A stretch of DNA of 21,427 nucleotides from Planctomycetaceae bacterium (GTDB taxonomy: Bacteria > Planctomycetota > Planctomycetia > Pirellulales > Pirellulaceae), in the NCBI GenBank assembly GCA_022614795.1, contig JAKEHX010000190.1:1-21427 (forward strand). The letters run 5' to 3'. This document shows, piece by piece, positions 21,101 through 21,427 of this stretch. The position numbers and the translations under genes are program-made. The notes under the pieces are model-generated. The model made no database searches, was not told the DNA's origin, and worked only from the letters and a program-made list of their open reading frames with translations. The stretch's first letter is position 1; each line of letters opens with the position of its first letter.

Positions 21101-21427
21101 CTAAAGTGCCGGCTGGACTTCTTCTTCGCCCATTGGCGGGGCGGCGGGCTGGGCCGGCTGGGCCGGCTGTCCTCTCCGCGGGAACTCGATCACCTTCATC
21201 TTGCCGCGGCCGCAGTCCTCGTAGCTACTGGCGTCGATGAAGACTGAATCGCTCGCGGCCGACGTCGGGCCGATGCCGCCGCCGAGGAATCCATGCGAGG
21301 TGAATCCGCCAAAGCCACCGAGGGTGTGGACGTGGATCGTCAGTGGCGGCTGGATCACGTAGGACTGGTCGAGGCTGACCATCGCTTGGGCCACGTCTCC
21401 CATTTCATCGGTCACCGCGTCGCGGAC
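21101..21427 (-). CDS. Flp-like pilin paralog A (5' partial)
   Basis: The N-terminal leader and hydrophobic helix lie outside the window; 108 residues are visible. They begin VRDAVTDEMGDVAQAMVSLDQSY, the same post-helix segment as in the other copies. The C-terminal domain contains a Gly-rich insert (GGFGGFTSHGFLGGGIGP). It then has SAASDSVFIDASSYEDCGRG, with the array's single conserved cysteine, and a Pro/Ala/Gln-rich tail (GQPAQPAQPAAPP) absent from the others. It is separated from the other six by a terminator and probably belongs to a different transcript. The longer tail suggests a specialised or minor subunit, which is inference. Confidence 0.8.
   Translation of the reverse strand, partial: VRDAVTDEMGDVAQAMVSLDQSYVIQPPLTIHVHTLGGFGGFTSHGFLGGGIGPTSAASDSVFIDASSYEDCGRGKMKVIEFPRRGQPAQPAQPAAPPMGEEEVQPAL

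Noticed and set aside
18200..21427. Possible CRISPR-like or simple repeat array
   Set aside because: The periodicity of about 400 bases comes from tandem protein-coding paralogs; there are no short identical repeats with unique spacers.

Overview
The window is high-GC bacterial DNA and most probably comes from a planctomycete, likely of the order Pirellulales. The best evidence is a BBP7-type outer-membrane beta-barrel gene, a family I know only from Planctomycetota. Planctomycete-style secreted proteins, long hairpin-rich gaps between genes and a Tad/Flp locus of the planctomycete type agree with this. No rRNA, CRISPR array, integrase or transposase was seen.

Layout. Bases 1-8094 carry housekeeping and accessory genes: the tail of an unknown gene, nagA, tRNA-Phe just upstream of nagA, a PA0069-type radical SAM protein with a promoter that predicts a leaderless mRNA, citrate synthase (gltA), a secreted HtrA-like protease fused to a sugar-binding-like domain and a SirB1/transglutaminase-like domain, and a secreted protein of unknown function. 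Bases 8095-12513 hold a C-terminally shortened SecA, a structured divergent intergenic region, a BBP7 outer-membrane protein and a small secreted Ala-rich protein. Four related double-hairpin (REP/BIME-like) elements lie in gaps between genes at 4109, 6475, 11671 and 12524.

The right half (12584-21427) is one minus-strand Tad/Flp-type pilus locus. In transcription order (right to left) it contains seven tandem pilin-like paralogs (A-G; A is cut by the window edge), the prepilin peptidase TadV/CpaA, an unannotated 46-aa ORF, CpaB, CpaF, TadB and TadC. A strong intrinsic terminator and a sigma-54-like promoter separate paralog A from B-G. The paralogs carry a GVLSFEW cleavage/assembly motif, with Trp where Flp pilins have Tyr. 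They are longer than normal Flp pilins and each has exactly one cysteine, in a conserved DC motif near the C-terminus. No secretin, TadZ, TadE/F/G or TadD gene is present.

How the genes would work together (inference from the families): TadV would cleave the leader peptides of the pilins. CpaF would power assembly through the TadB/TadC inner-membrane platform, and CpaB would act on the periplasmic side. The exit pore is missing from this locus. The expanded single-cysteine pilin array is the best candidate for an undescribed variation.
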